A stretch of 64,000 nt of DNA from Clostridiaceae bacterium AM27-36LB (GCA_003480725.1 QUJQ01000003.1:369082-433081), one strand, 5' to 3'. Counted from the first letter of the stretch, positions 33,064 through 42,095 are shown. Notes: generated by a model from the sequence alone, not told the origin. Numbers and translations are program-made.

Positions 33064-35546
33064 GCCTTTTTCCCCTTTCCTTTCAGAAGTCTCAGTGACA
33101 GGATCAAGATCAGAACCAGTCCCTGAATTGATGCCGTGTAATCTGTACTGACCTTAAACAGTCCCAGAAGCACACTGATCATCGTAAGGCTGACTGCACC
33201 ACAGACTGCACCGAAATGGGTGACGACACCGCCGGAAAAATAACCTCCACCGATGATAACGGATGCAACTGCCAGCATCGTATAGGTACTGGAGGCCGAT
33301 GCATCTGATGCATTGTTGATAGCTGATGTACAGAATCCAGCCAGCATTGCAAAAATTCCTGCAAGAAGGTAAATTGCCATATATGCTTTCTTTCTGGACC
33401 AGCCAGAATTGATCATGGCACTTTCATTATTACCAAATCCACGAAGAACCGTTCCATAACGGCTGCGATACACAAGGATTGCCACGATCAGAAGCACGAT
33501 CAGCCAGAAACAGATCACATTCAAAAATGGAGTCTCTGTATACAGTAGAGATCTCATCCATCCAGGGCAGGTTCCTCCTGGCATGGACTGCAGAGATAGC
33601 GCAAGACCATTCCACACAAAGGATGCTCCAAGTGTCACAATAATTGCCGGGACATTTCTTTTCTGGATCACATAACCCATAAGTGGATAAGCTGCCAGAA
33701 CTGCCGCCAGAGCGATCATACCGACCAGCGGTTTATCAAAGAGCAAGGTACAGCATAATACGTTGACCAGACCACAGAAGTTACCAACTCCCAGATCCAC
33801 ATGGCTCAGACCGATGATAAATGTCTGTGACAATGCACAAAGCATCAACGCTGCAAATCCTGTAACCATCAACTGTACTCCATAAGAACTCAGTAAAAGT
33901 GGGGAACGGGAAGCACAGATTCCATAGATCACGATCATTGCAATCAATGCAAAGGTATATAACGGAGCCTGGAATTTCTTCTTTTCTTGCGTACTATTCT
34001 TTTTATCTTCCAGATTTTCAAAGGCAAGACTCATGATCTTCTCATGCTCTACTTTTCCACCTTCAAACTCACCCATAATCTGACCACTGTTGAGAACCAG
34101 CAGGTTGGTACAGAACTCAAGCTCCGCATCATCTGATGTCCTCCAGATTACCAGTTTACCTGCAGAAGCTGCCTCGCGGAGTACTTCGTACAACGCATTT
34201 TTCGTTGGCTGGTCAACGCCTCTGGTCGGATCATCCAGAAGAATGATGTCAGCATCTGCCACCAATGCTCTGGCAATCAGAACCTTCTGCTGATTACCAC
34301 CGGAAAGACTGGTGATCAGCGCATCCTTACTGTCACTCTTGATATGAAGTTTGTCATACCAGTAGCCAACAGATTCCGCCAGCCATTCTTTGCTCAGATG
34401 TTTCAAAAGGCCGCTTCTTGCTGCTTTTGTAATAACCTGATTATCTTCGATAGACCAAAGAGGAAAAATGCCTTCTTTTTTACGGTCTCCTGCCACATAA
34501 GCAACTTTTCCAGTTATATGAAGTCCTGCAACCTTTTTCTCTGCCTTCTGGAAAATATCCTGTAAAAGATCCAGCTGACCATTTCCTTCCAGACCTGTCA
34601 GTCCTAAAATCTGTCCACCGTATGCAGAAAATTTGATATTTTTCAGTTTTTTTGTTGTATATTCATCAAAAGCAACACAGATGTCTTTGTTGATTGGAGG
34701 TGCTTTGAACTCGGAACATTTTTCAATGGTATCTTCACCATTTCCGATTCCTTCTCCCATCATCTTCACCATGTGTTCTTCACTGGTTTCATGAATGGCT
34801 CCTTTCCATTTTTCATTTCCGTTCTGCATGATATACACACGATTTGCAATGGTCATGATCTCATTCAGGCGGTGAGAAATATAGATATAAGTCATTCCTT
34901 CTTTTGCTGTCTTCATCAGGTAATCCTGCAGCTGTTCTGTCTGCTCCATCGGAAGAGAGGATGTCGGCTCGTCAAGGATCATTAATTTCATATTCTTGTC
35001 ACTGGTAGCTCTGGCAATCTCAACCATCTGCTGCTGTGCAATCGACAATTTCTCCAGCCCAAGATTTACATCAATGTCATTTCCAGGAAACACATTATCC
35101 AGTGCCTCTCTTGCCATCTGTCTGGCTTTCTTACGCCATCCAAGTCCACCTTTCATACTTTGAGACTGCTCTACATAAAAATTCTCGTATACTGTCAGGT
35201 TCTTGCACAAAGACAATTCCTGATGAACCACTCTGATACCCAGATCTCGTGCCACTGCAGGACTGTAGTTTGACAAATCGACCTGTTTCCCATCAAAAAA
35301 CAATTCCCCACTATCGCAGTTGATGACTCCTGACAGAGCTTTCGTCAATGTACTTTTTCCTGCTCCATTTGCTCCTACCAGTGCCAGAATGTCTCCTTTG
35401 TTGATCGATATACTGATGTCAGCCACCGCTACGGTCGGAAAATATACCTTTCTGAAATGTTCTGCCCGGATCAGGGGCACCTGCGCTGTCTGATTCTCCG
35501 GCTTTCCCACTGTTGTACTCAATCGCTTCACCTCATATTCTTCCAA
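33060..35546 (-). CDS. Fused ABC sugar importer: tandem ATPase (RbsA/MglA type) plus permease (RbsC type)
   Basis: 828 residues. Residues 24-260 are a first nucleotide-binding domain with Walker A GANGAGKST and Walker B LMILDEPTS; its signature loop reads LSIAQQQMVEIARA. Residues about 280-510 are a second one with degenerate Walker A GLEGNGQLDL, signature LSGGNQQKVLIARAL and Walker B IILLDDPTRGVD. From about 530 to the end it is a complete BPD_transp_2 permease with about nine spans (IIGLSHVDLGVGNFCGLVN, NNESAMINSGWSRKKAYMAIY). The usual system has a free 500-residue ATPase and separate permeases, so this is a gene fusion with no frameshift sign. Confidence 0.93.
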   Translation of the reverse strand: MEEYEVKRLSTTVGKPENQTAQVPLIRAEHFRKVYFPTVAVADISISINKGDILALVGANGAGKSTLTKALSGVINCDSGELFFDGKQVDLSNYSPAVARDLGIRVVHQELSLCKNLTVYENFYVEQSQSMKGGLGWRKKARQMAREALDNVFPGNDIDVNLGLEKLSIAQQQMVEIARATSDKNMKLMILDEPTSSLPMEQTEQLQDYLMKTAKEGMTYIYISHRLNEIMTIANRVYIMQNGNEKWKGAIHETSEEHMVKMMGEGIGNGEDTIEKCSEFKAPPINKDICVAFDEYTTKKLKNIKFSAYGGQILGLTGLEGNGQLDLLQDIFQKAEKKVAGLHITGKVAYVAGDRKKEGIFPLWSIEDNQVITKAARSGLLKHLSKEWLAESVGYWYDKLHIKSDSKDALITSLSGGNQQKVLIARALVADADIILLDDPTRGVDQPTKNALYEVLREAASAGKLVIWRTSDDAELEFCTNLLVLNSGQIMGEFEGGKVEHEKIMSLAFENLEDKKNSTQEKKKFQAPLYTFALIAMIVIYGICASRSPLLLSSYGVQLMVTGFAALMLCALSQTFIIGLSHVDLGVGNFCGLVNVLCCTLLFDKPLVGMIALAAVLAAYPLMGYVIQKRNVPAIIVTLGASFVWNGLALSLQSMPGGTCPGWMRSLLYTETPFLNVICFWLIVLLIVAILVYRSRYGTVLRGFGNNESAMINSGWSRKKAYMAIYLLAGIFAMLAGFCTSAINNASDASASSTYTMLAVASVIIGGGYFSGGVVTHFGAVCGAVSLTMISVLLGLFKVSTDYTASIQGLVLILILSLRLLKGKGKKA

Positions 35547-35628
35547 TTTTTGCAGATACCGCTGCTACCTGCAAATAAAATAATGGCTGCTGTCCAGCTA
35601 CGAACCAGACAGCAGCCAGCCAATATAC

Positions 35629-36771
35629 TTACTGTGCTTTGAAAATGTTATCTACTACATAATCATATGTCATGTACGGACTTGCAATCTCACCTGCCTG
35701 CAGATCACTGTATGCAGCGATCTCATTCTGGTTGATGTAGATAAACGGAAGATACATATTCTGCGGAACAGATTTTCCATTCAATACTGCAACTGCTGTC
35801 CAAAGTGCACCTGCTCCACAGGATGGAGTAGAGTTAACAGAAAGAGTCTCATAACCATCTTTGGACTGAGCATCCCACCACTTGATGAATTCTGCTGTGT
35901 TGTCTCCGATAGTCAGCGGAACATCTTTGCCCATGGACTTGAATGCATTTACAACACCCATGGAATCTGCTCCACAGTGAGTGATGACTGCATCAATCTC
36001 CGGAAGAGATGAGATGATATTCAGGATACCCTCCTGTGTAACGGTTGCATCAGCCTCTCCAAGAACCTCTGCTGCAATTTTAACATCCGGATATTTATTA
36101 AGGACATTGGTAATTCCTTCGTAAATTCCTTCATCAGGTGCTGCTCCTGACGGTCCACGAACAATCAGGACATTTCCTTTTCCACCAATCTTATCCATTA
36201 CGAACTGCGTCTTTTTCTCACCCATGCTTACCCAGTCATAGTCCATAGTATAAGCACCATCCAGATCAATGATAGAGTCAAATGCGATGATCTTGATTCC
36301 CTGCTTCATAGCCTGTTGGATAACATCATTCAGGGCAGTAGAAGAAGCTGCATTGATACAGATTGCATCCACGCCTTCCAGGATGAAGGAGTTGATCTGC
36401 GCAATCTGTGTATTCACGGTTCCATCACCATTCTGAATCTCAAAATCAGCAATGTATCCTGCCTTCTTTGCTTCCTCGGCTGCTTCAGTGAAAGACTCAA
36501 CCATCTGTTTTCTCCAGGTATTGCCATAGAAAGAGTTGGAAAGACCGATCACATAATCACCTTTTTCCAATGCATAGTCTGCATCTGCTGCATCTGCTGC
36601 AGCTGCATCGCCAGTTGTCTCTGCTGCTTCCGTGCTCTCTGCTGCATCTGTTTCCTCAGTTGCTGCCGGTGTCTCTGCTGCACTGGTATCTGCAGTTTCT
36701 GATGAACCACAAGCTGCAAGACTCATTGCCATTGCTCCAGCCAGTAATAATGCAAGTGCTTTCTTTTTCAT
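35629..36771 (-). CDS. ABC sugar-binding lipoprotein (periplasmic-binding-protein type 1)
   Basis: 380 residues. Lipoprotein signal with LAAC (Cys21) and an Ala/Glu/Thr linker to about 65. The mature part is an RbsB-like two-lobe fold: YVIGLSNSFYGNTWRKQMVESF, IQNGDGTVNTQIAQINSFI, VDAICINAASSTALNDVI, IDAVITHCGADSMGVVNAFKSMG. It should deliver a monosaccharide or similar polyol/sugar acid to the fused transporter 82 bp downstream. GGGAGG lies before the ATG. Confidence 0.93.
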   Translation of the reverse strand: MKKKALALLLAGAMAMSLAACGSSETADTSAAETPAATEETDAAESTEAAETTGDAAAADAADADYALEKGDYVIGLSNSFYGNTWRKQMVESFTEAAEEAKKAGYIADFEIQNGDGTVNTQIAQINSFILEGVDAICINAASSTALNDVIQQAMKQGIKIIAFDSIIDLDGAYTMDYDWVSMGEKKTQFVMDKIGGKGNVLIVRGPSGAAPDEGIYEGITNVLNKYPDVKIAAEVLGEADATVTQEGILNIISSLPEIDAVITHCGADSMGVVNAFKSMGKDVPLTIGDNTAEFIKWWDAQSKDGYETLSVNSTPSCGAGALWTAVAVLNGKSVPQNMYLPFIYINQNEIAAYSDLQAGEIASPYMTYDYVVDNIFKAQ

Positions 36772-36829
36772 GTTGTTCCTCCCTGTTTCTTTTTAGATTT
36801 TAATTTCCGGTTTCGACATCAACCATGTG

Positions 36830-36873
36830 ACGTCCGATGTTTTACATATATCATTTATTGTATGATTTGTCAA
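36830..36873 (-). promoter_or_regulatory. Promoter and operator of the ABC operon
   Basis: Minus strand: -35 TTGACA (36873-36868), 17-bp spacer, -10 TATATG (36850-36845), start near 36838. The near-palindrome ACGTCCGATGT (36830-36840, plus strand) sits across the start point and matches the transketolase-operon site with core ACATCnGAyGT. Confidence 0.65.
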
Positions 36874-36987
36874 CATTTTAAATATCTTTTTGTTCTTAAG
36901 AGTGCATTTTATCTTTTTTATACAAAGATTTACTATGTATTATTGTATATATTGTACAAATCATTTTTTATCGATTATATAAAATAT

Positions 36988-37030
36988 TTGACATCATACC
37001 TTCCAGCATGCTAATATGTAACATATTAGC
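36988..37030 (+). promoter_or_regulatory. Promoter of regulator 3 with a 21-bp palindrome over the -10
   Basis: -35 TTGACA at 36988-36993, 18-bp spacer, -10 TAATAT at 37012-37017. A perfect 21-bp inverted repeat with one central base occupies 37010-37030 (arms GCTAATATGT and ACATATTAGC), covering the -10 and start. Position and symmetry suggest autoregulation by the FadR-type protein. The gap 36772-37073 holds this and the divergent ABC promoter only. Confidence 0.7.
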
Positions 37031-37073
37031 AGTTCCATGCGAATGCTATTGATTGGGAAAAGGGGTATATTTT

Positions 37074-37793
37074 ATGGAGGTGCAAAAATTATTCAAAGCA
37101 AACAAGCGGGAATCAGCCGTTGATATTGTTGTCAATAATATTAAACATCTGTTGATGGAACGCAAATTAAAGCCGGGAGACCGACTACCAAGTGAATCCG
37201 AGATTTCTGAGGGAATGGGTGTCAGCCGTGGTTCCGTCCGGGAAGCCATGAAGATTCTCTCCGCATTTGGACTTGTAAATGTCAAAGTCGGCAATGGAAC
37301 TTATGTATGTGAGAAGCCAGGATCCACCCTGATGGATTCTCTTCTTCTGAGTTTTTTTGTCACTAATCCGGATCCGGAAAAGCTGTATGAACTCAGACAG
37401 GTGATTGAGATTGATGTTCTGGAAATGATACTAAGACATTATGATGAAAATACTGCTGAGCGGAAAGCACTGAGAGAAAATCTGAATTTACTTCAAAAAC
37501 TGATAGACAAAAATCTGTCACTGGAACAGTTGAAAACCATAGATCTGGAATTCCACCATCTGATGGGAAGCTGTACAAAGAATGTTCTGATGGAGCGGAT
37601 CTACAGTATTGTTCTTGATTTTATGGAACCGACGATCACCGCCACCTTAAAAAATCAACATGGTGAGATCACTTACCAGGAGCATCAGAAGATCCTGGAA
37701 GTTATTGAAACGCAGGATTATGATCGCATCCATGATGTCATCACGGATTCTGTGAACACCTGGTCAACACGCCAACAAGTTTCTAATCTTTAA
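37074..37793 (+). CDS. FadR-type GntR regulator 3 (FCD family)
   Basis: 239 residues, closest to regulator 1: KRESAVDIVVNNIKHLLMER, RLPSESEISEGMGVSRGSV and an FCD domain with EFHHLMGSC. The start at 37074 (MEVQKLF) has AAAGGGG eight bases upstream; a TTG seven codons earlier is unlikely. Divergent from the ABC operon, which it probably controls, and followed by a strong terminator. Sensing of a sugar acid or its metabolite is the usual role of such regulators. Confidence 0.92.
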   Translation: MEVQKLFKANKRESAVDIVVNNIKHLLMERKLKPGDRLPSESEISEGMGVSRGSVREAMKILSAFGLVNVKVGNGTYVCEKPGSTLMDSLLLSFFVTNPDPEKLYELRQVIEIDVLEMILRHYDENTAERKALRENLNLLQKLIDKNLSLEQLKTIDLEFHHLMGSCTKNVLMERIYSIVLDFMEPTITATLKNQHGEITYQEHQKILEVIETQDYDRIHDVITDSVNTWSTRQQVSNL

Positions 37794-37800
37794 CCCTATA

Positions 37801-37838
37801 AAAATCCCGTGAACTGCACTCGGCATTCACGGGATTTT
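37801..37838 (+). terminator. Terminator between regulator 3 and the NlpC/P60 gene
   Basis: AAAATCCCGTGAA (37801-37813) pairs with TTCACGGGATTTT (37826-37838) around a 12-nt loop; T/A runs on both sides allow use in both directions. Confidence 0.85.
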
Positions 37839-37850
37839 GCTTTTCTCATA

Positions 37851-38900
37851 TTAATCTTTGATCACTCTGACTGCTTTCACTGGACTACGATAACTTACAC
37901 CAGAGATCGTGATACCCACACGCGGGTTGCTGGCATGTACAACCTGTCCGCCACCCACATAGATTGCCACGTGGTTGATACCTGAACGGTTACCATAGAA
38001 TACCAGGTCTCCCGGCTTCAGCTCAGACAGACTGATCTTGGTTCCGCAGTTCGCCTGTGCACGGGATGAATGTGGAAGGCTGATACCATAATTCCGGAAT
38101 ACAGAAAGTACAAATCCGGAACAATCTGCTCCCTTAGTCAGACTGGTTCCTCCCCATACATATGGATTACCAATATACTGTTTTGCAAAGTTACTGAGTG
38201 CCATCCGCACATCAGATACACCTGCTCCATACATGACTTCAGAAATCGTCAGTGCTTCATCAAGCTTAGCACCTACATTTACATAATCTTTGAAAAGATA
38301 TCCTTCCTCACCGTCCAGATCAATCTTGACCCACTCATCCAGATCTTCCAGAACATCAAAGCTCTGACCACTTCCTACAATATCCAGCACTTCGCTGTCA
38401 GTGCTCGGCTGGGTGCGAACTTTCAGGCCTTCTGTGTTCACATCTGCTACTGTCTTCAGCAGAGAACCTGCTTTCTCCAGTGCTTCGCTTCCGGTGAGCA
38501 CATATTCTGCCTTAATGTATCCTTCTACTTTTCCGGATTTGATCTGCAGCCACTCGCCCTCTTCTCCAAGCACGTCACAGCCTGCATTATTACCGATCTT
38601 TCCAACGATCTTTCCATCTGTTGAGGCACTGTCTCGAATGTTTACTTTTCCTTCAGATACGGTCACGATTCCCAGATTGCTGTATCCGTCCAGGTGAAAG
38701 GCATCCAGAACGGTCTGATTCATTGCATTTTCAACATCCGTAGTCTCTGCCGCATCCATATCTGCAGAAAGTCCGATCTGTGAACTGATCCCCAGTGCAG
38801 CAGATGCCTGTGCATCCATAGGTGCTGCAGTGAATGCCACAGCTCCAGCCAGTACCAGTGCAAATCCTCCTGTTATAATCTTATGGTAAATGTTATTCAT
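37851..38900 (-). CDS. Secreted NlpC/P60 peptidoglycan endopeptidase with two SH3 domains
   Basis: 349 residues. Cleavable signal peptide ending near AQASA (about 29-34). Two bacterial SH3 domains: about 72-140 (VSEGKVNIRDSASTDGKIVGK) and about 148-210 (GLKVRTQPSTDSEVLDIVG). The C-terminal NlpC/P60 domain has Cys in GADCSGFV, His in INHVAIYVGGG and His in VVHAS as catalytic triad, so it should cut stem-peptide bonds. Single gene with its own promoter (-35 TTGACA 39051-39046, -10 TAGAAT 39028-39023, 17-bp spacer). Confidence 0.95.
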   Translation of the reverse strand: MNNIYHKIITGGFALVLAGAVAFTAAPMDAQASAALGISSQIGLSADMDAAETTDVENAMNQTVLDAFHLDGYSNLGIVTVSEGKVNIRDSASTDGKIVGKIGNNAGCDVLGEEGEWLQIKSGKVEGYIKAEYVLTGSEALEKAGSLLKTVADVNTEGLKVRTQPSTDSEVLDIVGSGQSFDVLEDLDEWVKIDLDGEEGYLFKDYVNVGAKLDEALTISEVMYGAGVSDVRMALSNFAKQYIGNPYVWGGTSLTKGADCSGFVLSVFRNYGISLPHSSRAQANCGTKISLSELKPGDLVFYGNRSGINHVAIYVGGGQVVHASNPRVGITISGVSYRSPVKAVRVIKD

Positions 38901-39022
38901 ATTGATTCTCCTATACTATCATCACATCATTCAGAGTCCATTCACAAAATCACCTTTTCGAGGATTTTCTTTTGCTCACATATAGTTCTGAATTATTACA
39001 GAATTGTTACATTTCGAATACG

Positions 39023-39051
39023 ATTCTATAACAAATACGAGGATTTGTCAA
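39023..39051 (-). promoter_or_regulatory. Promoter of the NlpC/P60 gene
   Basis: Minus strand: -35 TTGACA (39051-39046), 17-bp spacer, -10 TAGAAT (39028-39023). The leader to the ATG at 38900 is about 115 nt and contains ATTCTGTAATAATTCAGAAC-type dyad symmetry. Confidence 0.65.
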
Positions 39052-39053
39052 GT

Positions 39054-39080
39054 AAAGCCGGCATTTCTGCCGGCTTTTCA
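39054..39080. terminator. Terminator after csoR
   Basis: Perfect 10-bp stem AAAGCCGGCA (39054-39063) with TGCCGGCTTT (39068-39077), loop TTTC; T-rich on the plus side, shorter T run on the minus side where the copper operon ends. Confidence 0.7.
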
Positions 39081-39091
39081 GATTTTAGATT

Positions 39092-39355
39092 TTATTTGCT
39101 CATTTTATCGACTACGGACATGAGCTCGTCGATTTTTTCATCTCCATTGCCCTCCAGGATTGCTGTTTTCAGGCAGCCTTTCATGTGAGCACGGATAACT
39201 TCGTTATTTACCTTTTTCAGAATGGCTTCAGTGGCAGTCACCTGGGCGGAAATATCCATACAATAACGGTCTTCCTCCACCATCCGGAGGATTCCGTCAA
39301 TCTGCCCTCTTGCTGTCTTCAGCAGCCGTTCAATTTTCTTTCTGTCAGCCTGCAT
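39092..39355 (-). CDS. csoR: CsoR/FrmR-type metal-sensing repressor
   Basis: 87 residues, all-helical. The C-H-C copper ligands of CsoR are present as Cys in DRYCMDIS and His/Cys in IRAHMKGCLKTAI. GGGAGG lies seven bases before the ATG at 39355; a longer frame to 39418 lacks a ribosome site and would overlap copA. It follows copA by 28 bp in the same operon and most likely represses the copA promoter until Cu(I) binds. FrmR-like formaldehyde sensors are excluded by the CsoR cysteine pattern. Confidence 0.9.
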   Translation of the reverse strand: MQADRKKIERLLKTARGQIDGILRMVEEDRYCMDISAQVTATEAILKKVNNEVIRAHMKGCLKTAILEGNGDEKIDELMSVVDKMSK

Positions 39356-39383
39356 GCATATACCTCCCTGTGACCCCAGCAGA

Positions 39384-39590
39384 TTACTCGATTCCGGTAA
39401 CTTCGTATCCGGCGTCAACCACTGCCTTTTTCAGTTCTTCATCAGTCACTGCACCGTCTACTGTCACATAAGCAGCCTTATCTTCCAGGCTGACAGTTGC
39501 AGTCACACCATCCAGTGCGTTCAGTGCCTTGTCTACTCTTCCTGTACAATGAGAGCACATCATTCCTTCGATTTTAATTGTTTTTTTCAT
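39384..39590 (-). CDS. Candidate internal in-frame copper chaperone (CopZ) start within copA
   Basis: Inside copA and in its frame, AAAGGAGA (RC of 39601-39608) lies ten bases before an ATG at 39590. Translation from there gives 68 residues ([15 protein letters not shown]...) with the exact length and fold of a free CopZ chaperone. The cell could thus make both the tethered and the free chaperone from one gene. Start use is inference from the ribosome site. Confidence 0.5.
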   Translation of the reverse strand: MKKTIKIEGMMCSHCTGRVDKALNALDGVTATVSLEDKAAYVTVDGAVTDEELKKAVVDAGYEVTGIE

Positions 39591-41990
39591 GGTTGTTGTA
39601 TCTCCTTTCTTTTCTGCCTGCTCAGCAGTCTGCTGCGGGGCAGTTGTTTCTGCTTTGATCTGTATATCTTCTGTACGATCTGTCTCTTTTCTGCTTTCCT
39701 GTCCTCTGTGTTTCTTACGGAAGCCTGGCTGAAATCCTTTTAATCGCAGTGCGTTGCACACGACAAATACAGAACTGAAGCTCATGGCTGCGCTTCCGAA
39801 CATCGGACTTAACTGCCAGTTCAGCAACGGATAAAATACACCTGCTGCCAGCGGAATACCGATGGCATTGTAGCAAAATGCCCAGAACAGATTCTCTTTG
39901 ATGTTGCGGATCACTGCACGACTCAGCTGTACAGCGGTCACCGCATCCAGCAGATCACTCTTCATCAGAACAATATCTGCGGACTCAATGGCCACATCTG
40001 TTCCTGCTCCGATGGCAATACCAACATCCGCTCTGGCCAGTGCCGGTGCATCGTTGATACCATCACCTACCATGGCAACTTTATGGCCTTCCTCCTGCAA
40101 TCTGCGGACTTCCCTTTCCTTATCCTGCGGAAGTACCTGTGCGATCACGCGGCTGATGCCAAGCTGCTTTTGAATGGCTCTTGCCGTCGTCTCATGATCA
40201 CCGGTCAGCATGACCACGTCAAGTCCCATCTGCTCCATCTCGCGGATTGCTTCTGCACTGGTCTTCTTCACCGGATCTGCCACTGCAATCATACCGAGAA
40301 GCTTCTGATCCGCTGCAATGTACAGCACTGTCCTGCCTTCCTCTGATAATTTTCCTGCTTCTGCATCCATTCCGTCAAGTGTAACTTTCTGCGCATCCAT
40401 CATTTTCTGATTTCCTGCCAGCACTTTTCTTCCGGATACCATTCCTGAGACGCCCTGCCCCGCTTCTGCGGCAAATTCCGTTGCCTGAGAAACTTCAACT
40501 CCTGCTTCCTCTGCATATCTTACAATAGCCTCTGCTAACGGATGCTCACTTGCTTTTTCCAGAGATGCTGCCAATCCTAAAAGCTCTGCTTCGGTCACAC
40601 CCGGAGCCATTCTCACTGCTGCCACTGCCGGATGACCTTCGGTAATGGTTCCTGTCTTATCCAGCACCACGGTATCTACCAGATGCGCAGTCTCCAGACT
40701 TTCACCTGACTTGATGAGGATTCCCTGCTCTGCTCCCCGACCGGTTCCAACCATAATGGCTGTCGGGGTTGCCAGACCCAGTGCACACGGACAGGAGATC
40801 ACAAGCACTGCAATACCAGATGCCAGTGCAAAACTGAAGGTTGCTCCTGACAGCAGCCAGACTATGATCGTAATCACTGCAATAGTAATAACTACCGGAA
40901 CGAAAATACCGCTGACCTTATCTGCCAGTTTGGCAATGGGCGCTTTACTTCCACCAGCTTCCTCCACCAATCGAATGATCTGCGACAATGTGGTATCCTC
41001 ACCGATCCGGTCTGCCTCCATCTGAAAATAACCGGCCCGGTTAACGGTTGCGCCGGTTACCCGGTCTCCGACCTTCTTCTCTACCGGAATGCTCTCACCA
41101 GTGATTGCTGACTCATCCACTGTTCCGGTTCCCTCCAGGATCACCCCATCCACAGGGATCCCTTGTCCTGGTTTTACGATAACCGTCTCGCCTACCTGTA
41201 CCTGATCCGCAGGAATCTCTGTCTCCCGACCATTTCGTACCACCAGTGCCGTCTTCGGAGCCAGATCCACCAGCTTGGTGATAGCATCAGAAGTCCGGTT
41301 CTTGGAGCGGGATTCCATATATTTTCCAATGGTGACCAATGTCAGGATCATGGCTGCAGATTCAAAATAAAGATTCATGGCTGCCATATGTGCCATATCC
41401 GTCTCGCCGCGCCCCATGGCATATCCCATCACATACAGGCGGCTGACACTGTAGACAAATGCTGCCGTAGAACCCATAGCCACCAGAGTGTCCATATTCG
41501 GTGCTCCGTGGAACAGCGACTTAAATCCGTTCTCATAGTATTTCCGGTTCAGATACATGATCGGAAGTGTCAGTAACAGCTGAGTCAGTGCAAATATCAT
41601 CATATTCTCATGTCCAAGCAGAATGCCCGGCAATGGCCATCCCAGCATATGTCCCATGGAAATGTACATGAGTACAATCAAAAATACAATAGACCAGCCC
41701 AGACGATGCTTCATCTTTTTGGCTTCTTCTGCTGTCCGCTTCTGCAGATCATTCTCTGCCTTTTTCGCCGGCTCATGGGCATCCTTGACAGATGCACCAT
41801 ATCCTGCATCCTCCACTGCATGAATGATCGCTGCCGTATCGGTGGCTTCATCTTCGTATTCCACCACCATGGAATTCTGCAGCAGATTGACCTGCACCTG
41901 ATCCACGCCCGGAACCCGGCTCACAGCCTTCTCCACATGGGCACTGCATGCACTGCAGCTCATGCCGGTCACATCAAACTTTTGCTTCAT
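39384..41990 (-). CDS. copA: Copper-exporting P-type ATPase with N- and C-terminal heavy-metal domains
   Basis: 868 residues. N-terminal HMA domain with [11 protein letters not shown], eight-span P1B-ATPase core with copper motif [16 protein letters not shown] phosphorylation site, [10 protein letters not shown], and [16 protein letters not shown] hinge. After the last span a linker (about 770-800) leads to a second HMA domain with [11 protein letters not shown] that looks like a whole copper chaperone (CopZ). Most CopA proteins end after the last span, so the C-terminal domain is unusual; it has its own translation signals (see separate entry). It exports Cu(I) from the cytoplasm. Confidence 0.95.
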   Translation of the reverse strand: MKQKFDVTGMSCSACSAHVEKAVSRVPGVDQVQVNLLQNSMVVEYEDEATDTAAIIHAVEDAGYGASVKDAHEPAKKAENDLQKRTAEEAKKMKHRLGWSIVFLIVLMYISMGHMLGWPLPGILLGHENMMIFALTQLLLTLPIMYLNRKYYENGFKSLFHGAPNMDTLVAMGSTAAFVYSVSRLYVMGYAMGRGETDMAHMAAMNLYFESAAMILTLVTIGKYMESRSKNRTSDAITKLVDLAPKTALVVRNGRETEIPADQVQVGETVIVKPGQGIPVDGVILEGTGTVDESAITGESIPVEKKVGDRVTGATVNRAGYFQMEADRIGEDTTLSQIIRLVEEAGGSKAPIAKLADKVSGIFVPVVITIAVITIIVWLLSGATFSFALASGIAVLVISCPCALGLATPTAIMVGTGRGAEQGILIKSGESLETAHLVDTVVLDKTGTITEGHPAVAAVRMAPGVTEAELLGLAASLEKASEHPLAEAIVRYAEEAGVEVSQATEFAAEAGQGVSGMVSGRKVLAGNQKMMDAQKVTLDGMDAEAGKLSEEGRTVLYIAADQKLLGMIAVADPVKKTSAEAIREMEQMGLDVVMLTGDHETTARAIQKQLGISRVIAQVLPQDKEREVRRLQEEGHKVAMVGDGINDAPALARADVGIAIGAGTDVAIESADIVLMKSDLLDAVTAVQLSRAVIRNIKENLFWAFCYNAIGIPLAAGVFYPLLNWQLSPMFGSAAMSFSSVFVVCNALRLKGFQPGFRKKHRGQESRKETDRTEDIQIKAETTAPQQTAEQAEKKGDTTTMKKTIKIEGMMCSHCTGRVDKALNALDGVTATVSLEDKAAYVTVDGAVTDEELKKAVVDAGYEVTGIE

Positions 41991-42037
41991 CTCATCTATA
42001 TCTCCTCTCTCAGTCTTTATTGATATTTGTTATCATA

Positions 42038-42095
42038 ACACCCCTCCTGGGTGTCCTGTTAGATTCGTTATAACATGAAGCAAATCATATGTCAA
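42038..42095 (-). promoter_or_regulatory. copA promoter and CsoR-type operator
   Basis: Minus strand: -35 TTGACA (42095-42090), 17-bp spacer, -10 TATAAC (42072-42067). Downstream, ACACCC (42038-42043) and GGGTGT (42049-42054) form an inverted repeat with G/C tracts like known CsoR operators, in the early transcribed region. Confidence 0.65.

Noticed and set aside
39384..41990. copA/copZ fusion as a frameshift or assembly error
   Set aside because: The linker reads openly in frame with ordinary codon use, and both ends have their own start signals; nothing suggests a lost stop.
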